Source of the DNA: Alopecurus myosuroides
Taxonomy: Eukaryota > Streptophyta > Magnoliopsida > Poales > Poaceae
Direction: 5' to 3'
DNA: 64,000 bases
NCBI GenBank assembly: GCA_028641055.1
Contig: CM054063.1
Coordinates: 44,814,828-44,878,827 of the forward strand
In this document: positions 29,280 through 40,762 of the stretch, in pieces
Layout of the letters: each line of letters begins with the position of its first letter
Position numbering within the stretch: the stretch's first letter is position 1
Translations under genes and position numbers: made by a program
Notes under the pieces: model-generated
The model's input: the letters and a program-made list of their open reading frames with translations, nothing else
What the model was told of the DNA's origin: nothing
Databases searched by the model: none

Positions 29280-29833
29280 ATTTTGAGACAGGCCTAATCG
29301 GAATTTCTGGCTCAGTTTTGACCGGATATTCTGGTTTTGCGCATACAGAACTAGGTTGATTTTCTACAAGGTATAAAACTAGATCGACTCACCAGGGTGC
29401 TAACCAATTGTTGCTAGCATGCAATTCGATACCCTAGGAACATCTACCAGCAAGCAAATACAAATAACTCATGCCTCCAAGATGGGGTATGGAAAGAGCA
29501 TCCAAGATTCAAAAGTGAGGAGGTTACCCGCAACCATGGAGGCAAATGCTTGGATCAAAACGTTCCCAAGGAGGAGGAGCACTAGATCCTCCCGAGAGCT
29601 CAAGGATCCAATGGAGGAAGTCATCGAGAGGGCTAGGGCAAGGGGTGACGGCTATGGTGGAGGAGGAGGAGGTTGGGGCTGGAAAAGGAGCAGGGAAACT
29701 GCCCTACCCCCGACATCCTCGTGTTCTAAGGTTAGATTCGCCAAACCGTATATTCTGGTCCAACTTTGGACCGGATATTCCGGTTTCTACCAGAATTTCC
29801 GATTCAAATGTGAACCGGATATTCCGACAACCG
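29280..29833 (-). promoter_or_regulatory. second palindrome cluster upstream of the env-like ORF of C
   Basis: Boxes such as ACCGGATATTCTGGT (29319), ACCGGATATTCCGGT (29770), CCAGAATTTCCGAT (29789) and AACCGGATATTCCG (29814) repeat the motif of the LTR array but lie between pol and the env-like ORF, upstream of the latter on minus. Inferred role: an internal promoter or enhancer for the env-like ORF. Frames on plus here (29419-29878) are not supported as genes. Confidence 0.5.
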
Positions 29834-30864
29834 CCAGTTGAAAGTGCATGGTGCCCCACGTGTGGGTTTGGTAATTAATGACAATCCTTATGGACTAATA
29901 GTTTCATTGAGATATCCTTGTAGGTTTGTCCATTGGCACCACTTGAACTCCATGTGTTGGATTCAAGGTTGGATGCCACCAAGATCATTGCTTATAATGA
30001 ATATATTTGATATGATCAACAAGAAGAATTGCCATGATATTATTGATCATATTGCAAGTATGTCTTGAAGAAGGAGATTTTGTGAACATTCATGTTTAAC
30101 TTCAAGACATCGCCATTGTGAATAAAGAGAAGATACTTTGATCAAGTTGAAGTGCAAGTTCAAGATGAGAATCAAGAAGAGTTCAAATGCTTGATGCTTG
30201 ACACCCATATGGAGATTATTATCAAGTGAAGATGGACATGTGAGAAGCTCTCCCATATTATCTTATGGGGGAGCAAGTTACAAGTCTTCACAAAGCGTAG
30301 CGCAATCAAGAAAGGTGCTCCAACTTGAGGTGATTAAGATCGTCATCATCTATCTCAATTGGAATGCGCAAGATAAAGGTGATATTGATAGGATTTCTAT
30401 TTTATTGTTCTCATGATGTTAATAGGGAGACCGGGTTATAGGCTAGATAACCGTTCTATCAAGAGGGGCTCTCGAATGAGTTGCTTGATCATATCGTTCG
30501 GAGAGATCTCAATCCTTTGCATCTTTGGCATCATTTTTCTTGGTTCTCATTTGGGTGTTCTCCATGTGTGCTTTTAGAGCTTGTCTTTTTCTTCACGTCA
30601 AGCTCAAGTTCATCAAAAACGGATTCCATATAGAAAACTTATTGCGTTTTTATTATTGGAGGTTTTGTCGGTTCATATATATCTTATAGAGAGGTCTAGA
30701 CTTTGCCCATTTGGTTTTATTCTCCCTTGTTGGACTGCGATATTTCACGTCATATTCTTGTAGTGCTCGTCGCTGCGATTTCAACGAGCCCAAGAACGTC
30801 GAAAACGGAGTCCGTATGCAAAAAAATATTACCGTATTATTATCAATGTTTCAACAGTTTTCAC

Positions 30865-31045
30865 GGGGCGGAAATTCCGGTCTAAGGCCGGAAATTTCCG
30901 GCCAGGCCGGAATATTCCAGGGAAAATATCCGGACCGGCATCTGTGAGAGGGCACTTGCGCTCCAGGGGGTCTTGGGTCGTCCCGAAATTTCCGCCCCGG
31001 GAGGCCGTAAATTTCCAGGGTAAGTGAAAAATTTCCATCCCGGAC
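30865..31045 (+). repeat. GGAAATTTCC palindrome cluster in LTR B
   Basis: Boxes GGAAATTCCGGTC, GGCCGGAAATTTCCGGCC, GGCCGGAATATTCC, GGGAAAATATCCGG, CCCGAAATTTCCG and GTAAATTTCC follow each other in 180 bases and end about 30 bases upstream of the TATA box. The homologous cluster in the 3' LTR is at 45300-45450. The core is the same as in the C LTR although the surrounding LTR sequence differs. Confidence 0.75.
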
Positions 31046-31074
31046 AGCCCTAACGGCCATATTTCGTGGGAAGC

Positions 31075-31082
31075 TATAAATA
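31075..31082 (+). promoter_or_regulatory. TATA box of the 5' LTR of B
   Basis: TATAAATA, followed by a CTTCTTCTTCCTC-rich leader. Confidence 0.6.
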
Positions 31083-32060
31083 GCCTTCTTCTTCCTCAAG
31101 AGGAGGTTGCCCAGCCCATTTCCTCTCTCCTCCATTGTTTACCTTCAAGATATTGGGTTTCTCTCAATCCCTCCAATGATTCTTGCCCCTTTTTAGTGAA
31201 AAGAGATAGGAGATCTAGATCTACTATTCCACCAATCAATATCTCCTCTTAGTGAGGGGAATCCATTGGATCTAGATCTTGGGATTCATTTGTTGTATTC
31301 CTTGTTCTTCCTCCTTCCTCCCTCCATAGCATTAGTTGCTTGGGTGGGATTTGGAAGAGAAGGACTTGATCACTTTGTGTGTTCTTGCCATTGCATTAGG
31401 TCCATAGGTTTGAGTTCCCCACGGGATTCGTGAAAGAGAAGTTCGTAAGCTTGTTACTCTTGGGTGCTTGTTCACCGGAGAGATTGTTCCTCTTGGGTGT
31501 ATTGAGCACCCTAGACGGTTAGTGCTTGGGGATTCTACCTTGTTGCAAGAAGCTTCGTTGAGAGCCTCCAACTTACTTGTGGAGATAGCCTCAACCTCGT
31601 GTAAGGTTTGGTCACCGCCTTCAAGATGACCTCATAGTGGAAACGAGAATCTCCCTCACCGGAGAAGCTCAAGGAGAATAAGGTGTGCACATTCGTGCTA
31701 TTGAGGAGCGCCTAGGTGGCTCCCCACCTCTCCAACAAAGACGTACTTCCCTTGGGAAGGAACTTCGGTAATCACATCGGTGTCTCCTTGTGCTTCGGTT
31801 ATTTCTATACTCTAGCTCGTTACTTATGCATTTACCTTTGTGATAGCCATCGTGCTTGAAGTCATCTTTCTTGCTATCACATAGTTGTATATCTTGCTTA
31901 GCATAAGTTGTTGGTGCACATAGGTAAACCTAGCTTGTATAGTTTTTGTGCTTGATAAATTAAACGCTAGTTTTATTCCGCATTTAATCAAGCCTAAACC
32001 GTAATTATTTTAAAGCGCCTATTCACCCCCCCCTCTAGGCGGCATCCTTACACTTTCAAT

Positions 32061-32072
32061 TGGTATCAGAGC
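32061..32072 (+). promoter_or_regulatory. primer-binding site of element B (tRNA-iMet type)
   Basis: TGGTATCAGAGC two bases after the 5' LTR: the standard initiator-methionine-tRNA primer site of plant copia elements. Confidence 0.9.
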
Positions 32073-32110
32073 AAGGGCTCTCATTGTTAGGCTTCACCGC
32101 CTTGAGAGTA

Positions 32111-34286
32111 ATGATGTCGCTTAGTGAATTAGTGCACGATCCCACATTTCATTTCGATGCCACAAACTATGATGTTTGGAAATTTCGTATGCTCATTTAT
32201 TTCCGGGTCATGGACCCACATATGGAGCAAATTGTAGAGATGGGTTTTTCTCCTCCAAAGGATCCTCAGAATCCAACTTTAGAGGAAGAGAAAAACTTAT
32301 CTCTCGATGCTCTTGCTATTAATGTGTTTTTCCTTCTTGTGAGCCTTATAGTTATTAAGCCACTCTTTCCTATCTGGAATGCTCATGAGGTATGGACAAA
32401 GCTTCAAGATAAATATGGAGTGTCCAATATTGGAGAGGGTGGTTGTTCTCCCTCTGTTTCCGTTCGTGCTGAGTTCTCAACTTCTTATAATTCACCAACA
32501 TGTGGTAAGCCACAAACTAATGAGATGGTGAGTAGTGATAGGCTTTGCAATAATGATAGTGAGCTTATTATTGATGATCCTCCATCTCTATGTTGTTTCC
32601 ATGCCTCATCTTTGGACTTAAACACAACTAGCACCAACAATATTTTACATGCTTGTGTTGATAGTCCTTGCATATAATGTAAATGTTGTGTGTCTAAATC
32701 TCATGATTATATGCTTGCTTTATCTTGTTCGCATGATAAAAACAATTGTGTTTCCTCTAGTCTTTGTGTGGCTAACAATGTAAAGGAAACCCAACTCTCT
32801 ATGGAACTTGAGTGGTGCCTCAAGTAATGATCTATCATCATCTACCACCTTTTGCCTCATGGCCAAGGATTCAAAGGTATCTTCTACTTTGAACCCCAAT
32901 ATATCTCATGATGATAGAGATGAGTGGATAGCTTTATGGTTAACTAGCCTTGATGGTGAAACCAAGAAAAATGTGAATGCTCTTCTAGAACAACTTTATT
33001 AGGCTAACTCTCTTATAAATGAAAAGGAGGATATCATCATGACTTTGGAAAGTCATAATGGTGGTCATTCTATCAAGGACAAAGAGCTTGAAAAGGCTTT
33101 TGAGAAAGAGGGTTCCCTTAGATCTTATCTTGAAGAGAACCTATATAGTCTAGAAGAAACCTATGCTATTAGTGTTTCTAAGCTTAGAAGGGACAATGAA
33201 TTATCTCTTGCTCTTTCAAATGACCTCAAAACTAAAAATGATGATTCTTGTGCTACTAACTCTATTTATTGTGAAGTATCCATATTAAAGGAGAATGTTG
33301 ATCTACGGGATCAACTTGAGTTGCTAACTAGTAATTATGGGAAATTGGAAGAAGCTCATAAAAAGCTCTCAGGCTCTCATGAGGATCTTCTAGTCTCCCA
33401 TGGGAGGCTAAAATTAGCTCACGTGGCTTTAACAAAGGTAGCATCTTGTGAGCTTCATGTGGATAAAGGCACAACCTCTACTCTAAATTCTATATTGCCT
33501 TTTGCTAGTACTAGTAATTCATCCTCTCATAATGTGTCCACATCTTTTGATGAATTTCTTTCCTTGCCTTGTTGCTCCAATAACGATGCATCTACTTCCT
33601 CTAGCTCTTGTGTTGATACTAACCATGTAGAGGGAATCAAATATCTCAAGGCACAAGTCACTTCCTTGAAGAAATACTTGGAGAAGTGTCATAATGGGAA
33701 GTCCACACTTGACAATTTGTTGAGTGTCCAAAAATCCCCCAATGACAATAGAGGACTTGGATTTATTTACAATTACAAAAACAAGTCCAAGGTAGACAAG
33801 AAGAAGGGCCATGAACAAGTCAAGAATTTGGCCAAGATTGTTTGCTTCAAGTGCAAGGTTGAAGGGCATCATGTTAGATCATGCCCTTTGAAGAAGAATA
33901 ATAAACTTAGTGAGAAGCAACAAGGAAAGCGGCCACAAGTTCAACCTCAATCTCAACTTCAAGTTGAAGAAAGGCCTCTTCCCAAGAATACTCAAGCTAG
34001 TGCTTCTCAAGTTGAGAATTCAACTAAGAAGAATGGAAGGAGTCGGTGTTGCTATTTATGCCGTGAAAAGGGCCATCTTGCTTCTTCATACACTAACGGT
34101 ACATTATTCAACCCTATCATAATTGATGATGTGTATTCCATTTGTAAGGATAATGTGGGCAATGTGTTTGCCAAATATGTTGGTAATCAAAGTGGTGTCA
34201 AGAAAAGAACCATTTGGGTTGCCAAGCCTATTGTGACTAACCTCTTAGGACCGAACTTGGTTGGGGACCAACAAGCTCAAACTTGA
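32111..34286 (+). pseudogene. gag: gag of element B, with stops
   Basis: ATG at 32111. The capsid-like N-terminal part (TNYDVWKFRMLIYFRVMDPHMEQIVEMG…AHEVWTKLQDKYG) is a UBN2/DUF4219-type copia gag. A stop follows at 32675-32677, then coding-like sequence (SSTTFCLMAKDSKV, 32851-32880) with a frame change, another stop near 33000, and then 415 open codons (33039-34286) with a coiled-coil region, a perfect zinc knuckle CFKCKVEGHHVRSC (about 33843-33884), and a second, partial knuckle CYLCREKGH whose last Cys is lost. It ends just where protease would begin in a pol-bearing relative (IWVAKPIVTN…QAQT, stop). Not functional as read. Confidence 0.8.
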
Positions 34287-34972
34287 TCAATAGGTGTTAT
34301 TGGAGGGCTTTGGAGACTTGGCTATATCATGAAGAATTAAGGTATCTTCATCACTTATATTTTCCTCAAGCCAAGCCGTTTGGATTATCATGTCACTATC
34401 TCATATTCCATGCTCCTGCTTGCGGTAACTTGTATTTACATTTTATATATACATTGAAAGTTGCTTGCCCCTTTGCATGTGTTAGTTTTGTACCTTGCTT
34501 GTATTTTGTATATGTTGTGCTTACTACTTACTTATCCTTGAGTAATCTAGTATGTGTTTGTCGGTTCGCACAACATGTATGTGTGAGTTTGCATTGAGCC
34601 TTATTGTATCTTGCTGGTATCTTATTTGGCTCTTTTGAGTGATTAATGGACTTTCCTATTTTTGGGGAATTATATGCCTTGGCACTTCACAATCCTAAAA
34701 TGTATGTACATGAGCAATACCATTTAGTGTTGATATTTCAATATTGTCTAGCCTCTATGTGGTATGTCATGCTCATGAGAAATTCAATTCTATAATGTCT
34801 ATTAATCATCTCTAGTTGTTCTTTAGTTGTCCCATGTTAAGAAGATAAGGATTATCACATTATGCGGGAGCAATATCCTTTGTGCATATTACAAACCTAA
34901 AGAATGTGAACATTTGAGGTTTTGCCACCTAGAATTGATATTGTCAATTATCTTGTTCCTATGTGGCACGTG
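34287..34972 (+). other. non-coding interior of element B, left of Tat insertion
   Basis: AT-rich sequence following the gag stop with no protease, integrase or RT motif. A short frame at 34283-34597 is hydrophobic low-complexity and not supported. Confidence 0.6.
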
Positions 34973-35517
34973 TGTCGGATATATACCAATTAGGGGTATA
35001 TAAGATAGTGTCCTAAAGTGCCGGATTACCAGGGTGGCCTAAATGGTAATGGATTACGGTCCATTAGGTGGCCCAGTAAGCTGACGCGCGGAAGCCGGAT
35101 TCTAGAAGAACCCGGACCACGGCCCACGTGGTACGGCTTGGAGTAGAAGGCGGATTCTTGCCTTCCAAGTTAGAACTTACCGTAGTCTTCTAGGTTTCCT
35201 TTTCCATAAGCCCTAACCCGGCTATTATATAAAGCCGGACAGGAGAGAAGAACAAGAGAGACAATTAGCTAGAAGCCAACTCGCCCAGAAGTTGATCCTC
35301 GTCCAGTAGCTAAACCAACTCACATTGTAGTTTGTATACTTCAGACTTTAGCCTTGATTGAGTGAGATTGCAGGAGTAGGAACGCCGCTTAGTTGCGACG
35401 TACCCAACCTGGGTAAACTATGGTGTCCTTGATCGTCATACTACCACGTTCCCCCCACTTCTCTATCAGTAGTCTCATGGCACCCCCGTCTATGAATTCT
35501 ACTACGATGTCTTGACA
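34973..35517 (+). repeat. 5' LTR of the Tat element (545 bp)
   Basis: It starts TGTCGGATATATACC and ends GATGTCTTGACA. TATATAAA lies at 35226-35233. GCCGGA motifs recur. There is no second copy in the window. Confidence 0.75.
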
Positions 35518-35530
35518 GTAGGCGCCCACC

Positions 35531-36235
35531 GTGGGGCCAACGACGTCAGGCGTTATGTTTCGATCGGGGATACTCGGCGGAATTGGCAGTACCATAACTG
35601 TCGAAAGCCTGGAATTCGACAACGACGTCGGGCGCTTCCTCGACAACGGATCATACATGCCAGCACGGAATCATCTGGTAAGTGGATGCGTTTTACCGAT
35701 TGGATTTGCAAACATCTTTATCGGATTAACTGCAGAAGCAATAGGATTCTATGGTGGAAGCAAATTTATCCCACCCACCCTATACCTAGTCGAAAAAGAC
35801 TATGACGCTGGATTTTTCTCAAATCGCCGATACTCTGCTGAATCGCACTTTATCGGCATGGTGCAATCTGAGATCGCTGAAAACGCGGATGAGAACAATC
35901 CCTTGGAAGTGGCAGAAGAAAACAATCCCACGATAGAGGTGGAAGATCCGACATCCGTCAATATGACGACGAACTCGGAAGTTGATTCCGTATTAGCCAC
36001 CATTGAGGCGAGATTGGAATCAGAACCCGGATCAGACGAACTCGATTCCGAAGATGAAGATGCTTTCAAAAGAAAAAGGTCAAATCTCTTCAAGAGGGAT
36101 TCCATGAAGTACTTATGGAAAAACCGGCTGAAAACACGGATGCCGAAAGTCAGGAAAGCCCTAAAACACCTCCGCCAGATGAGGAAAGAGAGGAAGGGGA
36201 AACCACTCCAACATACCCGGATGTCAAGGAATTGA
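35531..36235 (+). CDS. Tat element upstream ORF (before gag)
   Basis: 234 codons opening at the PBS, with a Gly/Ile-rich N-terminal part (GILGGIGSTITVESLEF), an EVEDPTS/SELDSEDEDAF acidic middle and a Lys/Arg-rich C-terminal part (KVRKALKHLRQMRKERKGK). Its position between PBS and gag fits the leader ORF of grass Tat-like elements. No catalytic motif. Whether it ends at 36235 by decay is unclear, since gag-like coding resumes at 36562. Confidence 0.5.
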   Translation: MGPTTSGVMFRSGILGGIGSTITVESLEFDNDVGRFLDNGSYMPARNHLVSGCVLPIGFANIFIGLTAEAIGFYGGSKFIPPTLYLVEKDYDAGFFSNRRYSAESHFIGMVQSEIAENADENNPLEVAEENNPTIEVEDPTSVNMTTNSEVDSVLATIEARLESEPGSDELDSEDEDAFKRKRSNLFKRDSMKYLWKNRLKTRMPKVRKALKHLRQMRKERKGKPLQHTRMSRN

Positions 36236-36561
36236 CATAAGATGAACCTGGTAAAAAACGTCCCTCTTCCAAGAAAAGAAACAAAGCTTCCAAGAAACTC
36301 CAGTATAAACTCCGGAACAAAAACTGGCGGATCCCGCCAGCGAAAACCTGGAAGCAGGAGGAGGAAGTGGAGTTAAGCCTGCGGACAAGAAAGCGAAGGA
36401 AATCTTTGTTCCACCAATGTCAGAACAAGACGAACGGGATCTACTTCAAACACCAGTGGGACCTCACAAACCCCCTGAAGTGCTAGAAGACAGGAGACAA
36501 CCTCTCCAAAGGCAACAACAACATTTATTCAGAACTCGGGAAAAACTCTAAGAAACCCAGG

Positions 36562-38010
36562 ATGACATTAAGTTGCAGTAAGAAGAAAATCGAGGAGTAC
36601 GAGAGAAGGAATAGATCTGGCATTAAACCTACACGGTTACCCGAAATCGCAAGACCGGAAGTATCGCCGCCAAAGGAACGGTTTCAAAACCCGTCCTTGC
36701 AAAAGCAGGTTAATGGCACTGACGCCAGGGGCGAACCTATATACAAAACCGCAGCAGAAAACGCAGAAGCTGCGTTCGCCATCCTCAGCAATGATATGTA
36801 CTCCAATGGTGAAAAACTTCAAGGGGTGTCTGCTTTCTTAGGAAAGGCATTGCAACAGCAACAGCGAGGGCAGGCAAGATCAGGGAAGTTGCACGACGAC
36901 TCGTCCCTATGAAAAAAAAGCTACATGCGCTGCTGGAGCACCTGACCCTGAAGAACCTGGAGATTCAAGCAATTCAAAATAAAAGAAAGGAGATCCGAGA
37001 AAGGGCAAGAAAAATCCCTATAATAAGGATGCAGCGTCCAAAACCGGATCCCATTTGCTGAAAGATGGAATTAATCCTCGAGATCGGGAAGAACAAAACC
37101 GGATGGATGGAAAAGCAATGTCGCCTCCGAGACGCCCTGCTGAGAAAGCCAGAAGACATGACATTCCTCACATGCGTGAGAGATCCTGTACACCTCCTAG
37201 GAATAAGGAAAGACACAGGAGTAGAACTCCACCTTATTCCAAAGGGCACGATAACGGAGGAAATAGAGACAATCCCGGAAAAGCGCGTTCGCGCAACAAT
37301 GGAAAAGAAAGGAACAGATCCCCTTCTATTCATTCAGCCAGTAGATACTCTGTACACGCCGATAGAGCGGAAAGAGATGATCTATACTTCGGACCTAAGT
37401 GTTTTACTGACAGGATCCGAAGAATAACTCTACATTATGGCTTTGCCAAAGTTGGTCCAACATAACAAAAATATACCGGTAGTACAAACCCGGATACCTG
37501 ACTCTCAGACTATTACACAGCCTTCAAGATTAACAATGGGACAGACCTAGAGGCAGTAAAATTCCTCCCCTTATGTTACTGGATGGAGTCATAGATTGGA
37601 TTAGCGTGCTTCTGTCAAGAGCCGTCGATAGCTGGAATGATATGGCTAGAGTTTTTACTCGGCATTTTCGGGGAACTTACAAACGCCCCAACAACATCAA
37701 CCAGCTAAACCGCTGCACCCAGTTTGAAGATGAGCCATACGAGGATTTTATCTCAAGGTGGACTGCAATGAAGAACAATTGTTCTGGAGTAACTGACGTA
37801 CAAGCAATGTATGCTTTCATCAATGGCTTAAAACCTGGACTCGTACCGTTCATGATTGGTTCAAAAAAGCACAAAGATCTCGGATGTATGCTTACAACCG
37901 CAAATGAGCACGCAACGGCCGAAGACAACATCAGAGCAAGAGGTGGAAATATTGACACTTTGATTCAAGCCAAAAAGACCCCTCATCCTGGGAAAAAAGC
38001 AACTCCATAA
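36562..38010 (+). pseudogene. Tat gag remnant
   Basis: Pieces in different frames: 36562-36912 (ENAEAAFAILSNDMYSNGEKLQGVSAFLGKALQQQQ), 37055-37465 (Arg/Ser-rich RERSCTPPRNKERHRSRTPP linker) and 37573-38010 (AVDSWNDMARVFTRHFRGTYKRPNNINQL…QFEDEPYEDFISRWTAMKNNC). The last is the Retrotrans_gag capsid domain. Several stops and shifts separate them. No zinc knuckle is visible. Confidence 0.75.
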
Positions 38011-38390
38011 GCACAGCAAAAGCCTAAGGAAGTTAACATATCCTTTGGAAGAGAAAATGGGAGAAAATGGAAAGGACGAAGCACATAACCGATCGCCTAC
38101 ACAAAAGAAGAGTGGGGAAGAATTAAGTCGGAAAACTGTGTCCACCATTCTTAATTCGGGAAACCCACCCATACTAACGAACAATGTCGGCTCAACAAGC
38201 ATATGAAAGGCAGTGCATGATCCGGAAGCAAAGGGAAGAGTTCCAAGAGGAAATTCTCCAATCAAAAGCCAGAAGCTGAAAAAGAAGACAGTGAATCAGA
38301 CACTGATGAAAAAATCCAGGAACAACAGCGGAAAGGCAAGCCTAAGTTTGAGAATGCAACCTAACTTTCCTGACAACTCCCTCAGCAAAG

Positions 38391-39150
38391 GTGGCAAAGA
38401 GGACACTTCGAGAAATAAACGCGGTTGTCCCACCAACCCCGAAATTTTTAAACTACTCAAATACACCAATTACCTGGGATCAGTCTGATCATCCCAGAAA
38501 TATCCCAGAACCCGACACACAAGCTCTCGTTGTAAGTCCTATTGTTCAAAACACTAGGCTAAAAAGAGTGCTGATGGATGGAGGATCCAGTATCAACATA
38601 ATGTATCTGGATACACTGAAGCATCTGCGAATCTCCGAGACCCAGCTCAATCATAGCAACATACGTTTTCACGGCATCGTTCCAGGCAGGCAAGCACGAT
38701 ACATAAGATAAATTTCCCTAGATGTAACCTTTGGAGAGAAAGAACATTTCCGTCAGGAAAAAGTCTTCTTCGAGGTTGTGACGTTCGAAAGCGTGTATCA
38801 CGCAATACTCGGACGTACAGCTTTTGCCAAATTCATGGCAAGATCATGTTATATCTATAACAAGCTGAAGATGCCAGGACCAAAAGGAGGAGTAATCACC
38901 ATAAAGGGAGACTTCAAATTGGCCAACGAGCTGGAAAAAGAAAACGCCCTTTGCGCAGGAAAAAGTGATAGCAAAAGAGGAACTGAAAGTGCTAGCAAAA
39001 GAAGTATCGCCGACAGAAATGCCGGCAGGAAAAGAAAGCCGGAAGCCGACAGACAGCTTCAAACCTTCCGAGAATACAAGACAGGTTATCCTAGATCCCA
39101 AAGATCCGACAAAGTTTGTCGTAGTGGGAACTGAAACGACCGACAAATAG
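38391..39150 (+). pseudogene. Tat retropepsin remnant
   Basis: The frame 38391-38711 shows ALVVSPIVQNTRLKRVLMDGGSSINIMYLDTLKHL, where MDGGSS stands in place of the usual DxGSS/DTGSS active site with the aspartate kept. It stops at 38709-38711 and resumes at 38778 with FESVYHAILGRTAFAKFMA (the ILGR flap motif) and KGGVITIKGD. One in-frame stop and later shifts make it non-functional. Confidence 0.75.
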
Positions 39151-40758
39151 GAAAGCAAGCTCATCATGTTCCTCCGTGAGAACTAGGATATTTTTGCATG
39201 GTGTCCGGCGGACATGCCAGGCGTACCCAGGGAACTTGTTGAGCATCAACTCAAGGTGATTCCAGGATCTAAACCCGTCAAACAAGGTCTCCGTCGATTT
39301 GACGGAAGAAGACGGAAGGCTATTGGCAAGGAGATTATCCGGCTATTGGCAGCTGATTTTATCCGGGAAGTTATACATACTGAATGGTCTGCAAACCCAG
39401 TATTAGTCCCAAAGAAAGATAGTACTGTTCTTAGGATGTGTATAGATTACACCTGTCTGAACCAATTGTGTCCAAAAGATAGATTTGTGTTACCGCGAAT
39501 CGATCAAATAATAGATGCCACTGCTGGCTCTAAGCTTTTATGCTTTTTGGACGCTTATTTCGGGTACCATCAAATACATATGAAGGAATAAGACCAAATC
39601 AAAACCTCCTTCATAACCCCATATGGAATGTACTACTACATAACCATGCCTTTTGGCCTGAAGAACGCAGATGCAACCTACCAGCGTTGCATACAACGAT
39701 GTTTGCATAGTCAGATTGGCAAAAATGTTCACGTTTATGTGGAAGACATTGTCGTCGTTTCCAAGGAAAAGGACACGCTCCTTGAAGACTTGCGAGAAAT
39801 CTTCAAAAATTTGCGCACTTATAAAATGAAGTTGAATCCATTGAAGTGCGTATTCGGGGTTCCCTCGGGAAAACTTCTGGGTTTCATCGTTTCTCACAGA
39901 GGAATAGAAGTAAACCCGGAAAAGATCAAGGCAATCCTAAACATCTCAAGGCCTACATGCTTAAAAGATGTACAAAGATTGACGGGTTCTGCAGCTGATG
40001 TCAGCAGGTTTATAAGCCGGCTAGGAGATAAAGATCTGCCATTATACAAATTGTTGAAGAAATCCGACAAATTTGTGTGGATAGAAGAGGCAGATGCAGC
40101 ATTAACCCAGTTAAAAGAAACCTTGATGAAAGCTCTGATTTTGGCATCACCAAAAGACGAAGAACCCATGTTATTGTACCTCCCAGCAACAAACAGGGTT
40201 ATCAGCGCAGTGATAGTTGTGGAAAGGCGGAAAGACGAGCAAAGCATACCAGATCAACATCCGGTGTATTACTTAAGTGAAGTTTTTTCCGAGTCCAAGC
40301 AAAGGTACTCACACTATCAAAAACTGGCATATGGCGTATTTTTCGCATCTCGAAAACTCCGTCATTATTTCCAAGGACATTCCATAATAGTGGTATGCAA
40401 AGAACCAATAGGAGATATAATAAACAATACGGACGCAACAGGCCGAGTAGCCAAATGGGGCATCGAGTTGGTTGCGTTCGACATTAAGTACCAACCCCGG
40501 ACGGCAATAAAATCCCAGGTGTTGGCAGATTTCGTCGCTGATTGGACAGAAGCAATGGAAAACACACCAATGCCGGAGGCAGAATACTGGGTTATGCAAT
40601 TTGATGGATCCAAGATGAAGGAAGGCGCTGGAGCTGGTGTAGTCCTAAAATCCCCAAAGGGAGACACTATGGAGTATGTATTACAAATACACTTCAAAGC
40701 CAACAATAATGTGGCAGAATACGAAGCTTTGCTTCATGGCTTGCATATTGCAAAATAA
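39151..40758 (+). pseudogene. Tat reverse transcriptase and two RNase H domains
   Basis: RT begins near 39214 (PGVPRELVEHQLKVIPGSKPVKQGLRRF) with VPKKDST…RMCIDYTCLNQ and DAYFGYHQI. A stop at 39589-39591 interrupts it, and it resumes at 39628 (YYYITMPFGLKNADATYQR). The catalytic box reads YVEDIVV (about 39738-39758): the first Asp of YxDD is Glu, so polymerase activity is not expected. Then LLGFIVSHRGIEVNPEKI, a gypsy RNase H (PVYYLSEVFSESKQRYSHYQK) and a second, archaeal-like RNase H (WVMQFDGSKMKEGAGAGVVL…NNVAEYEALLHGL, 40588-40750), the arrangement typical of Tat. It ends at a stop at 40756-40758. Confidence 0.85.
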
Positions 40759-40762
40759 ATAG

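Larger units (their letters stand above)
29839..32058 (+). repeat. 5' LTR of element B (2220 bp)
   Basis: It begins TGAAAGTGCATGGTGCC and ends TTACACTTTCA; the outermost TGAAAGTG/CACTTTCA are inverted. It contains palindromes at 30865-31045, TATAAATA at 31075-31082, and a CT-rich leader. The partner is 44268-46469. A segment of about 30 bases carrying one palindrome (around 30985-31015) is absent from the 3' LTR. Confidence 0.9.

Noticed and set aside
29419..29878. Plus-strand frames of 110-140 codons
   Set aside because: They overlap the palindrome cluster and spacer of element C on the opposite strand and contain no domain; judged composition by-products.
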